DNA from: an uncultured Xenococcaceae cyanobacterium
GTDB lineage: Bacteria > Cyanobacteriota > Cyanobacteriia > Cyanobacteriales > Xenococcaceae
Assembly (NCBI GenBank): GCA_937996665.1
Contig: CALKUU010000290.1
Span: 1-33,880 of the forward strand
Length of the DNA stretch: 33,880 bases
Direction of reading: 5' to 3'
Part shown: in pieces, positions 16,901 through 25,354 of the stretch
Position numbering within the stretch: the first letter of the stretch is position 1
How the letters are laid out: each line of letters opens with the position of its first letter
Program-made: the position numbers and the translations under genes
Notes under the pieces: generated by a model
The model's input: the letters and a program-made list of their open reading frames with translations, nothing else
Databases searched by the model: none
Told to the model about the DNA's origin: nothing

Positions 16901-17424
16901 CTCAAAATTTAATTGAAATTAGTAGAGCCCATAAAGAAGAGACTCAAAAGGAAAGTTCGAGAAAAGAAAAAATTGATCGTAGCAATAACAATTCGGCTAA
17001 AGTTAAAACTGACCCTGTTGTTTTGATTATTGATGATTCGGTAACCGTAAGAGCCTTGCTTTCAATGACGTTTAAAAAAGCCGGTTATCAAGTTGAACAA
17101 GCTCGTGATGGTCAAGAAGCATTAGAAAAACTAAAAGATGGTTTAGCTTGTGATATTGCTTTTTGCGACATTGAGATGCCGAGAATGAATGGTTTAGAGT
17201 TGTTAGCTAACCTTCAGGAAGATGAGGAACTCTCTGGTTTGCCAATGGCAATGCTGACCTCTCGCGGAGCACAAAAAATGAGAAATATTGCTGCCCAAAG
17301 GGGTGCTAAGGGATATTTTGTTAAGCCTTATGTTGAAGAAACATTGTTAGATGCAGCCAAAAGAATGATGGACGGTGAAGTTCTCATTGACTCTGTTAAT
17401 TTTGATGATCAAGATATGGAATAG
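13924..17424 (+). CDS. CheA-like hybrid histidine kinase with two C-terminal receiver domains and no visible HPt
   Basis: The protein is about 1166 residues. The N-terminal 300 are acidic and repetitive: four 12-residue QTVVQQD repeats, then three 29-residue LDLNLEVSDIAPN repeats. From about 360 come the CheA dimerisation region (TMRVSVRKLDDL) and the HATPase core with the N box HLVNNAITHGIE (H571), DDGAGID, FHAGFSTKD and GRGVGMDVV, then a CheW-like domain. Two receivers follow, with phospho-acceptors D930 and D1082 (both FCDIEMPRMNG-like). No HPt histidine motif is visible, so phosphotransfer probably needs a separate protein; split CheA pairs such as Hik36/Hik43 of Synechocystis PilL are the precedent. 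The role is probably twitching motility or phototaxis. I chose the first ATG over a TTG six codons upstream. No pil or che genes adjoin it. Confidence 0.85.
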   Translation: MNSQGNFSEPNDLKVQQPANECNDSNQSSLSGSNTQDSILEENNQMNDPGDKQTVVQQDFSADKQTVVQQDGLAGKQTVVQQDFLTDKQTVVQQDGLTDLSVDDLSALDELESGDLNLIDSTVDDTNDLLPFINSGNGSSENNLGELSELGAQDLELGEDANLDPLDLNLEVSDIAPNDISGSDDLNLDFDGDSLDLNLEVSDIAPNGISGSDDLNLDLDGDSLDLNLEVSDIAPNGISGSDDLNLDFDDSLDSLEGFDSSEMEELSQDNGLELGDLNLGLEDVSATLEMKDLELDDSKDALGEMSLLSELGSLDDLLSGAKASSVSTPVVGKAPVVISKATTSYNRPQKNVPSKVQTFDQTMRVSVRKLDDLNNLIGELVVKRNRLEEDQERIRRFMDNLLNYVQSLGEMGGKMHDLYERSLLEGALMASRNQSQSSSGKKQRSSFLEEDEVEESNELDALELDRFTGFHLLSQDIIELIVRVREAASDIQFVVDETDKVTQSLRQVTSQLQDGMNSSRMMPFGQTTDRLPRAIRDISRKLKKQVKLQIEGKDVLIDKMIVESLYNPMTHLVNNAITHGIETPEERVKLGKPENGTILIRAFLQGNQTVITIADDGAGIDPERIKAKAVEKGMLTWAKAQELTNPETYDLIFHAGFSTKDQADDFAGRGVGMDVVNTDLTKIRGTISIESEVGKGTTFIIRLPLVLSICKAISCVFNNTRIAFPLDGVEAQKEYLPNEIITDPNGVKQISWEGDLLPFQPLSNLLLYNRQLNRGGVYNLNKEDDFISIIILRSADNLMAVQVDQIIGEQEIVIKQIEGPVPKPSGITGATVLGDGVVMPIADVLELIEIAQGKRTIELGFNVWEDNDSKQADELSSEPTVLVVDDSITVRELLTLSFTKLGYRVEQARDGQEGWEKLRGGLPCDMIFCDIEMPRMNGLELLSNLQKDEQLKYIPMAMLTSRGADKHRKLATDLGAKAYLTKPYTEKNLMDVAQNLIEISRAHKEETQKESSRKEKIDRSNNNSAKVKTDPVVLIIDDSVTVRALLSMTFKKAGYQVEQARDGQEALEKLKDGLACDIAFCDIEMPRMNGLELLANLQEDEELSGLPMAMLTSRGAQKMRNIAAQRGAKGYFVKPYVEETLLDAAKRMMDGEVLIDSVNFDDQDME
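14074..14217 (+). repeat. Four tandem 36-bp repeats in the CheA-like gene
   Basis: The repeats encode four 12-residue units with the core KQTVVQQD and alternating ends (DFSA, DGLA, DFLT, DGLT). The units differ at several silent and coding positions, so this is an older expansion than the 87-bp repeats that follow. Confidence 0.85.
14421..14672 (+). repeat. Three tandem 87-bp repeats in the CheA-like gene
   Basis: Each unit begins AGATCTAAATTTAGAG and recurs at exactly 87-bp spacing (14421, 14508, 14595); the third copy is incomplete at its end. They encode 29-residue acidic units with LDLNLEVSDIAPN and SGSDDLNLD. Near-identity at DNA level points to recent expansion. Confidence 0.9.
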
Positions 17425-17588
17425 TCCGCAGCTTACTTTTATTGTGAAATCTTCTCTACCGAAAATCAGTTGGTTTCTAGGATTGGAAATATTATTTATT
17501 TAAGTAAAAATAGATGATTTTTCTATTCTTTAAGCTCGAAAATACATAAAAAAAGCTAAGTTTATCGTTTTATTTCTCCTGATTAAAT

Positions 17589-17618
17589 TAGATTATAGAT
17601 TCATAATCTAGCTTTTTT
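17589..17618 (+). terminator. Rho-independent-type terminator after the CheA-like gene
   Basis: TAGATTAT-agattc-ATAATCTA forms an 8-bp hairpin followed by GCTTTTTT. An upstream AAAAAAGCTA could extend pairing with TAGCTTTTTT. It separates the kinase from the diguanylate cyclase gene, so the two may be transcribed separately. Confidence 0.65.
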
Positions 17619-17692
17619 CCATTTAGTAAACTGTTGAAAATTGTTTTTTCTCCGCTGATTTAAAATAAATTTTTAGAAGTATTAACTTTATC

Positions 17693-19639
17693 GTGACCCA
17701 AATCAATAAGCCGATTAAGGTTCTAGTGATAGGAGATCGTGCGACTGAGGATCTCCTTTTTCGAAAAGATTTTTCCCCTCTAAACCATAAGCTAATTAAA
17801 TTAAAGCGATTTCAATTACTGGGAAAAAGTCTAGATTCCTTATTGGGTGAAAGTTTTGATGTTGTTATTTTGACTTTATCTTTTTCTAGTAATGAGGAAC
17901 TAGATTTAGTTAAAGAAGTTAAAACGGTTACAAAAGAAAGCCCTATTATTGTTTTAAGCAATAATAGGAATCCTGAAATTGAAGTAGCTATATCAAAAGA
18001 AGGCATCCAAGATTATTTGACTATAGATAATAACTTTGATTCTGAAGAGTTTGCTTGTTTGCTACTAAACTCGATTGCCAATGCTATTGGCAGAAATGGG
18101 TTTTTTTCCTCAACGAACCAGCAGCCAGCTTTTTATCCAGAAGTAGTTGGAGAACAATCATCATTTGTTGATGATCGTGATGAAAAGTTTCGAGTTGTTG
18201 TCAATAGCACTTCTGTTTTAATTTGGATGAGTGACCTCAACGATAGATTGACTTTTGTAAATCGATTTTGGCTTGAGTTTATTGGTAAAGATTCTGAAGC
18301 AGTTTTAGCAGAAAATTGGCTGACTAACCTTCATTTTAAGGATCGTAGGGTGAGTCAGATTGTCTATCAAAATGCTTTCAACAATCGACAATATTTTGAT
18401 TTGGAGTGTCGATTGTTGAACTCTCAGGGTGAATATCGCTGGTTTTTTATTACTGGAGTTCCTCGTTTTGAACAGGCGAATGAGTTTTTAGGCTTTGTTT
18501 GGTCTGGGGTTGATATTTCTAAGCAAAAACAAGTAGAAACTTTGCTAAAGCGACAAGCTAGAAGAAATTATATTTTGGCGAAAATTACCAGGCATATTCA
18601 TAAATCCTTTGAATTAGCCACGATTTTGCAAACTACTACCGAACAGGTTAATTACCTTTTAAATGTCGAACGAATTATTATCAGTAAAATCGAGTCTGTT
18701 GACAATTTTAAAATTTTGTCAGAGTCAACTTTTCCTAGAGATGGAGATAGTTGTAATTTGTCTCCTTTTTTAGATTTGAAATTATGGCAAGTTGATTTAA
18801 ATTTTGATTGTTTAAGAGCAGGAGAAATTATTTTTTTGGATCGCCTTAAAGAAGATAATCGACCAGAAATAACAGCTAGACTTACTGAACAAATTACTAG
18901 ACCAGAAATGATCACGAGTCATTCTGCAAGCGTTAGCTTTTCTGCGGTTGTAGTTCCGATTCGAGTTGAACAAAAATTATGGGGAGTTATTTGTGCTGAG
19001 CAATGTTCAGAAGCTAGGCAATGGACACTAGAAGAGATTTCTTTGTTAGAACAGATTACTACGCAATTAGCGATCGCGATTAAACAAGCAGAGCTTTATC
19101 AGGCTTTAGAAAACGCTAATAGGCAATTGCAACAATTAACCGTAATTGACAGTTTAACTGGCATTGCCAACCGACGAAGATTTGATGAATATCTAGGCAG
19201 TGAATGGAATCGTTTAGCGAGGGAAAATGCTTGCTTATCTTTAATTCTTTGTGATGTTGATCATTTTAAGATTTATAACGACACCTATGGTCATCTAGCA
19301 GGAGATGATTGTCTTCAGAAAATTGCCCAGACTATTCAAAAAACAGTAAAACGATCTGCTGATTTGGTTGCTCGTTATGGAGGAGAAGAAATTGCAATTA
19401 TTCTTCCCAATACTTCTCCCTCAGGGGCAAAAGCGTTAGCTTTAGATATTAGACAAAATATTCAAGATTTGCAGATTCCCCATCTTAATTCGACTACAAA
19501 TAAATATGTAACCCTTTCCTTTGGCGTTGCGGGTTGTGTTCCTCAATCTGAAAATTTTGCTCAAGGTCTAATTGTGGAAGCTGACCTTAACTTATATCAA
19601 GCTAAAGAAACTGGTCGTAATCGCGTAGTGGGGGCTTAA
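17693..19639 (+). CDS. Diguanylate cyclase with REC-like, PAS and GAF sensory domains
   Basis: The 648-residue protein has a receiver-like N-terminus (about 5-130). Its usual phospho-acceptor position reads FDVVILTLSF with no aspartate, so it is probably a pseudo-receiver. A PAS domain follows (about 160-285, with FVNRFWLEFIG and YRWFFITGVPR), then a GAF domain (about 300-460), then the GGDEF domain (about 475-645). The active-site motif is GGEEI (G563-G-E-E) and the inhibitory I-site RxxD is R554-S-A-D, five residues upstream, so it should make cyclic di-GMP under product inhibition. There is no EAL domain and no membrane segment. The start is GTG. It is 268 bp after the CheA-like gene and only 28 bp before murD. 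Confidence 0.88.
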   Translation: MTQINKPIKVLVIGDRATEDLLFRKDFSPLNHKLIKLKRFQLLGKSLDSLLGESFDVVILTLSFSSNEELDLVKEVKTVTKESPIIVLSNNRNPEIEVAISKEGIQDYLTIDNNFDSEEFACLLLNSIANAIGRNGFFSSTNQQPAFYPEVVGEQSSFVDDRDEKFRVVVNSTSVLIWMSDLNDRLTFVNRFWLEFIGKDSEAVLAENWLTNLHFKDRRVSQIVYQNAFNNRQYFDLECRLLNSQGEYRWFFITGVPRFEQANEFLGFVWSGVDISKQKQVETLLKRQARRNYILAKITRHIHKSFELATILQTTTEQVNYLLNVERIIISKIESVDNFKILSESTFPRDGDSCNLSPFLDLKLWQVDLNFDCLRAGEIIFLDRLKEDNRPEITARLTEQITRPEMITSHSASVSFSAVVVPIRVEQKLWGVICAEQCSEARQWTLEEISLLEQITTQLAIAIKQAELYQALENANRQLQQLTVIDSLTGIANRRRFDEYLGSEWNRLARENACLSLILCDVDHFKIYNDTYGHLAGDDCLQKIAQTIQKTVKRSADLVARYGGEEIAIILPNTSPSGAKALALDIRQNIQDLQIPHLNSTTNKYVTLSFGVAGCVPQSENFAQGLIVEADLNLYQAKETGRNRVVGA

Positions 19640-19667
19640 ACTAGAGCTGAAGAATAACTAGAAATAT

Positions 19668-21050
19668 ATGGGTCAAGCCGAAATTATTGGATTAGGCAGA
19701 TCTGGCATCGCTGCTGCAAAGTTGTTAAACCGTAATGGTTGGCAAGTTACTTTAGGCGATCGCGCGTCTGCTGCACAGATACAATCACGTTCTAATGCTC
19801 AAGAACTAGAATCTGCCCAATTAGAACTTCAGGCAGCAGGGATTGGGGTGAAGCTAGGACATAGTCTCGACCTTGAACAAAAAAATAAACCGCAATTAAT
19901 TGTAGTTAGCCCGGGAGTCCCCTGGGATATTCCTGTGTTGGTAGAAGCAAGAAAACAAGGAATTAAAACCATTGGTGAATTAGAATTAGCCTGGAGCTAT
20001 CTTGACTCAGTTCCTTGGTTGGGGGTAACTGGCACTAATGGTAAAACAACAACTACTGCTCTAATTTCTGCTTGTTTTAAGGCAGCAGGTTTAAATGCTC
20101 CTGCTTGTGGCAACATCGGATATGCTGCTTGTGAAGTGGCGCTTCAATCCTCCGTTCCAGATTGGGTAATTGCCGAGATTAGCAGTTATCAGATCGAGTC
20201 CAGTCAAACTTTACAACCTCAAATTGGTATCTGGACGACTTTAACCCCAGATCATTTAAGTCGGCATAAAACTTTTGAGAACTATGGCAAAATCAAGGCT
20301 TCTTTGCTACTGCGTTCTCAGCAACAAATTTTAAATGGAGATGATCCTTATCTGCAAAAATTTGATTGTAATAAGTTAAGCAATAGCTATTGGACAAGTG
20401 TCGACAATCGACTTAATTTACCCGTCAAAAAAGATCGTCAAGTTTATCTGCAAGATGGTTGGGTTGTCGCTTTTGGCGAATTAATTTTGCCGATCTCTTT
20501 GTTTAAAATGCCTGGTCTTCACAATAGGCAAAATCTTTTACTAGCAGTTGGGGCTGCTAGATTAGCTGGGATTGAGAAAAAAGCTATTACCGAAGCGATC
20601 GCTAATTTTAGCGGAGTTCCTCATCGTCTAGAGCTAATTTGTGATTATCGGGGGATTAAATTCATCAACGATAGTAAGGCTACAAATTATGATGCGGCAG
20701 AGGTAGGATTATCTTCGGTAACAGAACCCGCGATTTTAATTGCTGGGGGACAGGCAAAAGAAGGAAATGATCAAGCTTGGCTCCAAGAAATTGAACAAAA
20801 AGCGGCTTTTGTTCTTTTGATTGGGGAAGCGGCTCCTATTTTTGCCCAAAGACTTCAAGAAGTTAATTATTTTGCTTATGAAATAGTTGAAACTCTTGAC
20901 CAGGCTGTTGTCAAAAGCGTTGATCTCGCAATCAATAAATCAGCAAAAACTGTTTTGTTATCTCCCGCTTGCGCTAGCTTCGATCAATATCTCAGTTTTG
21001 AGCATCGAGGCGACTGCTTTAGAGAACTATGTCAAAAATTAAAAGACTAA
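19668..21050 (+). CDS. murD: UDP-N-acetylmuramoylalanine--D-glutamate ligase
   Basis: The 460-residue ligase adds D-glutamate to UDP-MurNAc-L-Ala in the cytoplasm. The N-terminal domain starts EIIGLGRSGIAAAKLL; the ATP-binding segment is GVTGTNGKTTTTAL. Other family features are CGNIG, EISSYQIES, PDHLSRH, the C-terminal NDSKATN and the end LLSPACASFDQYLSFEHRGD. It starts with ATG 28 bp after the diguanylate cyclase stop with no terminator between, so co-transcription is plausible though functionally odd. It is separated from murC-murB by the two signalling genes. Confidence 0.95.
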   Translation: MGQAEIIGLGRSGIAAAKLLNRNGWQVTLGDRASAAQIQSRSNAQELESAQLELQAAGIGVKLGHSLDLEQKNKPQLIVVSPGVPWDIPVLVEARKQGIKTIGELELAWSYLDSVPWLGVTGTNGKTTTTALISACFKAAGLNAPACGNIGYAACEVALQSSVPDWVIAEISSYQIESSQTLQPQIGIWTTLTPDHLSRHKTFENYGKIKASLLLRSQQQILNGDDPYLQKFDCNKLSNSYWTSVDNRLNLPVKKDRQVYLQDGWVVAFGELILPISLFKMPGLHNRQNLLLAVGAARLAGIEKKAITEAIANFSGVPHRLELICDYRGIKFINDSKATNYDAAEVGLSSVTEPAILIAGGQAKEGNDQAWLQEIEQKAAFVLLIGEAAPIFAQRLQEVNYFAYEIVETLDQAVVKSVDLAINKSAKTVLLSPACASFDQYLSFEHRGDCFRELCQKLKD

Positions 21051-21120
21051 ATTGTCAGAAAATAACTCAATGTCGTAATTAGGAGATTTGTGAATTAAGG
21101 GCTATTTTTCTCCAAAAAAA

Positions 21121-21152
21121 TCAGGGAAGGTAATTACAATTACTTTCCCTGA
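21121..21152 (-). terminator. Terminator of the principal sigma factor gene
   Basis: The self-complementary arms TCAGGGAAGGTAATT and AATTACTTTCCCTGA form a stem of about 13-15 bp with one wobble. On the minus strand the stem is followed directly by a T7 run (21114-21120). Its position 26 bp after the sigma factor stop and its polarity assign it to that gene; it may also stop murD transcripts. Confidence 0.8.
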
Positions 21153-21177
21153 CCCAAGATAGATTTTAATTTAAAAT

Positions 21178-22296
21178 TTAGCGGATATATTCTTTAAGAA
21201 TACTGTTACGGTTAGGGTGACGAAGTTTGCGGAGAGCTTTGGCTTCGATTTGACGAATCCGCTCACGAGTTACATTGAAGATTTGTCCAATTTCTTCGAG
21301 AGTTTTCATTCTGCCATCATCTAAACCATAGCGTAGACGAAGAACATCTCTTTCTCTGGGGCTTAAGGTATCAAGAACACTTTCAAGATCTTCTCTTAAT
21401 AAGCTTTTAGATACTTGATCCTCTGGAGTTTCGCCATCAGCTTCAATGAAATCACCTAAGCGAGAATCTTCTTCTTTACCAATTGGTGTTTCTAGGGAAA
21501 TTGGCAATTGTGCAGATTTAGCAATGAAACGCAATTTTTCAATTGTCATTTCCATTCTTTCGGCAATCTCCTCTTCGGTAGGCTTGCGACCCATTTCCTG
21601 AGAGAGAATTTTGGTAGTTTTTTTGATGCGAGAAATAGTCTCATAAAGATGGACAGGTAGACGAATTGTCCGAGACTGATCAGCGATCGCTCTGGTAATT
21701 GCTTGTCTAATCCACCAAGTAGCATAGGTAGAAAATTTATAACCTTTTTCATGGTCAAACTTCTCTGCCGCTCTGATTAGCCCCAAAGAACCTTCTTGAA
21801 TTAGGTCTTGGAAAGATAAACCTCTATTCATGTATTTCTTGGCGATGGAGACAACCAAACGAAGGTTGGATTGCACCATTTTATCTTTGGCTCTTCTACC
21901 TAGGTAGAGGCGGCGACGGAAAGGGCGAAGCTCCATTTCAACTTCTTGAGCCCATTCTGCATCAGTAATTTCTCTTTCTAAAGAGTCTTCTACACCTTCC
22001 CGAATTCTTTCTAATTCTAGTAAATCGGCAATTTTCCGAGCTAACTCAATCTCTTCTTCTGCTCTTAGCAGTCGAATACGACCGATTTCCTGCAAATAAA
22101 TGCGGATAGAGTCTTCAGTATAAGGCTTCTTTCTACCTCTTTCTGATGTCCGACGAGTGGTCGATTTAGTACTTTTGGGAATCTCAATCGTGATTGGAAC
22201 TTCCTCTTTGACGGCGATTTTACTCTCATCAATCAAGACTTCCCAATTTTTATTAGACTCAGCGATCGTTGCTATTGCTGGATTAGCTTGGCTCAT
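21178..22296 (-). CDS. sigA: RNA polymerase principal sigma factor (group 1 sigma-70)
   Basis: The 372-residue protein begins with a poorly conserved acidic region. Then come region 1.2 ([17 protein letters not shown]), region 2 with [21 protein letters not shown] and [14 protein letters not shown], the 2.4/3.0 stretch [14 protein letters not shown], region 3, and region 4 with [17 protein letters not shown], the helix-turn-helix [18 protein letters not shown] and the C-terminal LKEYIR. The exact region 2-4 motifs and length fit the housekeeping SigA rather than group 2 paralogues. The ribosome-binding site GAGGA lies 8 nt before ATG. A good -10 box is seen about 150 bp upstream, and there is a strong terminator downstream. 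The alternative symbol is rpoD. Confidence 0.9.
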   Translation of the reverse strand: MSQANPAIATIAESNKNWEVLIDESKIAVKEEVPITIEIPKSTKSTTRRTSERGRKKPYTEDSIRIYLQEIGRIRLLRAEEEIELARKIADLLELERIREGVEDSLEREITDAEWAQEVEMELRPFRRRLYLGRRAKDKMVQSNLRLVVSIAKKYMNRGLSFQDLIQEGSLGLIRAAEKFDHEKGYKFSTYATWWIRQAITRAIADQSRTIRLPVHLYETISRIKKTTKILSQEMGRKPTEEEIAERMEMTIEKLRFIAKSAQLPISLETPIGKEEDSRLGDFIEADGETPEDQVSKSLLREDLESVLDTLSPRERDVLRLRYGLDDGRMKTLEEIGQIFNVTRERIRQIEAKALRKLRHPNRNSILKEYIR

Positions 22297-23028
22297 GCTC
22301 TTTTCCTCTTGCTCCTTCAGTAAAAAAAATTAACAATAAGCGGTTTTGTTAAACTCGCATACTGGTTTTGAAATCGCTTTCTTGCTCTGGATAAACTCTG
22401 AAAAATTGGCTTTTTAGAGGATAAATTAAGGGAAATCGGTTTTTCCATTATATAAATCCGACTTATGTCTGGAAGTGACATCAAACCTTTCTCGAGTGAA
22501 TTACCTCACTAAGTTCCTCTTTCGACGCAAACTATTCAAAATATTCATGTAAATTAGAATCGGCTTCACAATTAAAATTTTCGCTTCACAGCTTCATTAA
22601 TTTGAGGGAATTCAATTCAATGAATAAGGCTAAATCCTAGTTGTGATTTTTTTTACTCCCAAACCCCGTTAATGTGACAGTTATATAAAATGACCTCTTA
22701 TATAGCTTAGCCGCCTTTAGGGCAATTTGGCAGTAAGTAATATTGACTAGGAATTTATAATTCTTTTTGATTTTAGCCTTGATCGCTATCAATATGGTGA
22801 AGATTTGGCAGGGATTATCGGATTAAATCCGTAAAATATTAAACAAATCTTTAAGTTACTTGATTAAATTCTCTCTTACATATTGTAAGCAATAATACAA
22901 CTTTTGACATCTACCCTTTTTTTTGCAATCAAAAACTACGAAAAAACACTTACTGCTGAATATTTTGTTCTCGATATAAACACTGATAGCCTATATTGGT
23001 TAGTTGCTTGTTAAGAATTAATCAATTC
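22297..23028. other. Divergent 732-bp promoter region between sigA and the metal-uptake cluster
   Basis: No gene is seen. The sigA-proximal part has a -10 candidate (separate entry). TTATATA occurs twice in direct orientation near 22681 and 22698. No cobalamin or NiCo riboswitch signature was recognised. Confidence 0.45.
22447..22452 (-). promoter_or_regulatory. Candidate -10 box of sigA
   Basis: A perfect TATAAT lies on the minus strand, with no strong -35 at 16-18 nt (TTCCAG is the closest). It would give a leader of roughly 140 nt for sigA. Confidence 0.35.
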
Positions 23029-23895
23029 ATGCTGAAAATTATTGATCGAAAATCGGTCTTCAAAATATTGTGTGCTTTTCTTTTTTTAGTTGTAGGTTGC
23101 AATTCCACAGATAAAACTGAAAAAAATATTACATTTAAAGAAACAGCCGCTGAAAAGCAAGGAACTCTTCTAGTTGTAGCTAACGGGGAAGATTTTGTTC
23201 GCAATGGGTTCATAACTAAAGACGGTTGGGAAATCGATTTCACTAAGCTGAGGGTCAGCTTAGGTAATGTTGTTGCTTATCAAACTGAAACTAGTTTTGA
23301 CCCCGACCAAGATCAAGCTATTAATTCGAAATTGGCTATTCCTATAACCAAGGAAATTAAGGTTGTTGATTTAACCCAAGAGATTGGATCAAAAAATTTG
23401 ACTCCGCAAAATCTAACTATTGTCAAAAAAATTATGGTTCCTGTTGGCTTATATCGGGCGATTAGTTGGGAAATGCTGCCGACAAATGATTTTGGGTTTG
23501 AGGCTCAGACTATTTTTTTGCAAGGCAATGCCATGAAAAATGGTAAGAAAATTAATTTTGAGTTGGGACTCTCTGTTCCCACCAAGTATATTTGTGGCGA
23601 ATTTATCGGGGAAAATCGCAAAGGAATAGTTACCAAAGATAAATCGACTGAGTTGGAGATGACATTTCATTTTGATCATCTTTTTGGGGATAACAATCTT
23701 CCTTCTGATGATGAACTCAACCTTGGCGCTCTGGGTTTTCAGCCTCTGGCAGAGTTAGCTACAATAGGAAACTTACGACTTGATTGGCAGGAATTACAGC
23801 AAAAGTTAGACTCCGCCGATGTAGAAAAGCTAACTCAAGCGATCGCTGGTCTAGGTCATGTAGGGGAAGGACACTGTAAGGCAATATCTTTGTAA
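23029..23895 (+). CDS. Lipoprotein linked to the ECF Ni/Co uptake cluster
   Basis: The 288-residue product starts at the ATG, which gives a proper signal sequence; an in-frame TTG 11 codons upstream is less likely. A basic start and hydrophobic core end in the lipobox LVVGC, with lipidated C24. The mature part has GEDFVRNGFITKDGW, LRVSLGNVVAYQT, the histidine pair in TFHFDHLFGD and a C-terminal GHVGEGHC, which together look like metal ligands. Similar proteins lie beside nickel/cobalt ECF transporters as I remember them, but their role is not established here. It precedes the NikL-like, CbiM, CbiQ and CbiO genes on the same strand. A periplasmic or outer-surface metal-binding accessory is the inference. 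Confidence 0.7.
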   Translation: MLKIIDRKSVFKILCAFLFLVVGCNSTDKTEKNITFKETAAEKQGTLLVVANGEDFVRNGFITKDGWEIDFTKLRVSLGNVVAYQTETSFDPDQDQAINSKLAIPITKEIKVVDLTQEIGSKNLTPQNLTIVKKIMVPVGLYRAISWEMLPTNDFGFEAQTIFLQGNAMKNGKKINFELGLSVPTKYICGEFIGENRKGIVTKDKSTELEMTFHFDHLFGDNNLPSDDELNLGALGFQPLAELATIGNLRLDWQELQQKLDSADVEKLTQAIAGLGHVGEGHCKAISL

Positions 23896-24069
23896 ATTTA
23901 GATATCTGTGGAATCAATGCTTGGAAATTGATGCTTGTAACGCAATATATGAAGGTTAAATTAAGTTTTTTGACGACTTTGTGCGAAGTGTAATGAGAGT
24001 TTTCCCCTTCTTAACTCAAGTTCTACAATCATTGGAGAGTCGCCCTAAATCTAATATCATCGGCTTTTT

Positions 24070-24573
24070 ATGAAATGTTCGCGTGTACTATCGTTTTTGT
24101 TATTTACTACTTGCGGAATTTCTCAACCTGTTTTCGCCCATGGGGCAAAAATAGACTATCAGCAAACCTCTGCAATAGTGGTGAGAGCTACCTTTGACGA
24201 TGGAACGCCGATGGCAAATGCCCAAGCAATTGTCTATTCCCCCAATGATTTGGATACTCCGTGGACAAAGGGAGTTACTGATGAGTCAGGAAAATTTACC
24301 TTTGTTCCTGAATCTGGATTATCAGGGAACTGGGATGTCAAAATCCGCAAATCGGGTCATGGAAAGATTATTAGCATACCTTTTGAAATTCAGAAGCAAG
24401 TGGTCGAAGTGAATTCGCCGATCGCTAATAAAGATCAAAGTTTACCAGTAGTTTCAGAGTCTGATCCTACTGTTAACTCTGCTTATTCTTGGCAACAAAA
24501 AATGATTATGTCAGTTTCCATCACTTGGGGGTTTCTGGGTACAGCACTATTTTTTTTTCGTAAACAGACCTAA
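24070..24573 (+). CDS. NikL-like accessory subunit of an ECF nickel/cobalt transporter
   Basis: The 167-residue protein has a signal peptide with cleavage expected after PVFA23, leaving a mature N-terminus HG. A terminal histidine near the membrane is typical for metal capture in this transporter class. An Ig-like, carboxypeptidase-regulatory fold follows (about 30-110, with VVRATFDDGTPMANAQAIVY and GVTDESGKFTFVPE), then a linker and one C-terminal transmembrane helix (about 147-163) ending FFFRKQT. NikL replaces the small CbiN/NikN subunit in some NikKMLQO systems. No cbiN is found here and cbiM follows within 90 bp, which supports the assignment. Nickel is favoured over cobalt by the NikL analogy only. 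Confidence 0.72.
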   Translation: MKCSRVLSFLLFTTCGISQPVFAHGAKIDYQQTSAIVVRATFDDGTPMANAQAIVYSPNDLDTPWTKGVTDESGKFTFVPESGLSGNWDVKIRKSGHGKIISIPFEIQKQVVEVNSPIANKDQSLPVVSESDPTVNSAYSWQQKMIMSVSITWGFLGTALFFFRKQT

Positions 24574-24662
24574 TTTAAGGTACGGATCTCAAAACGTAGG
24601 TCTAAGCCCAATTGTGGTCATACAATTCTTTTAATTCCTTTCTTTTCTAGTTTTGGTAGTTC

Positions 24663-25307
24663 ATGCATATTCCCGACGGTTTTGTTGCTCCTAGTATTTG
24701 TATTGCCGGTTATGGGATTTCGGGAGGAATGATTTGGTATTCTTTGAGGGTAATAAAGCAAGATCGTTTTTCCCAGGCTAATATCCCTAAATCAGCTTTG
24801 TTTACCGCAGTTTTTTTTGTAGCTTCTCTAATTCATATTCCCGCTCCTCCCCCATTAACTAGTTTTCATTTAGTTCTTAACGGGATGATGGGTACTTTGC
24901 TTGGTTACTATGCTTTTTTGGCAATTCCGATTGGTTTATTTTTCCAGGCAGTAATGTTTCAGCATGGTGGAATGTCTACTTTAGGACTAAATGCTGTAAT
25001 CATGGGACTGCCAGCAATAGTGGCTTATTCTTTATTTCGTTTGCGGTCTAAAATTCCTCAGAAGAGACAATTTTTGGCTAAGGCTTTGGCTTTTTTGAGT
25101 GGATCTTCTGCTGTCTTGTTGTCAGCATTAATTTTTGCTTCGATCTCCATCTCCACAATTTCTCCTGAGTTTGATGCCGATGCCGAAAAATTTGCTATCT
25201 ATATTTCTTTAGGTAGTTATCTTATTCAGGCGTTCATTGAAGGGCTTTTTACTGTGATGATTGTTTCCTTTTTAGAAAGGGTGAAGCCGGAATTGCTAAA
25301 AATTTAA
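24663..25307 (+). CDS. cbiM: ECF transporter substrate-binding membrane component CbiM/NikM
   Basis: The 214-residue integral membrane S component for Co2+ or Ni2+ begins with the hallmark MHIPDGF; the N-terminal Met-His segment folds into the metal site in this family. Several membrane spans follow, with IPAPPPLTSFHLVLNGMMG and FQHGGMSTLGLNAVIMG containing the conserved histidines. The ATG at this hallmark fixes the start. It forms a complex with the CbiQ and CbiO encoded directly downstream (9 bases to the earliest possible cbiQ start). The choice between Co and Ni cannot be made from sequence. Confidence 0.92.
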   Translation: MHIPDGFVAPSICIAGYGISGGMIWYSLRVIKQDRFSQANIPKSALFTAVFFVASLIHIPAPPPLTSFHLVLNGMMGTLLGYYAFLAIPIGLFFQAVMFQHGGMSTLGLNAVIMGLPAIVAYSLFRLRSKIPQKRQFLAKALAFLSGSSAVLLSALIFASISISTISPEFDADAEKFAIYISLGSYLIQAFIEGLFTVMIVSFLERVKPELLKI

Positions 25308-25354
25308 AATCGAGAATGTATTCGTTTGATACCAGGATTACCCTTGAACTAATA

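Noticed and set aside
22660-22760. Possible riboswitch upstream of the metal-uptake cluster
   Set aside because: Small inverted and direct repeats are present, but no cobalamin or NiCo consensus blocks were found.
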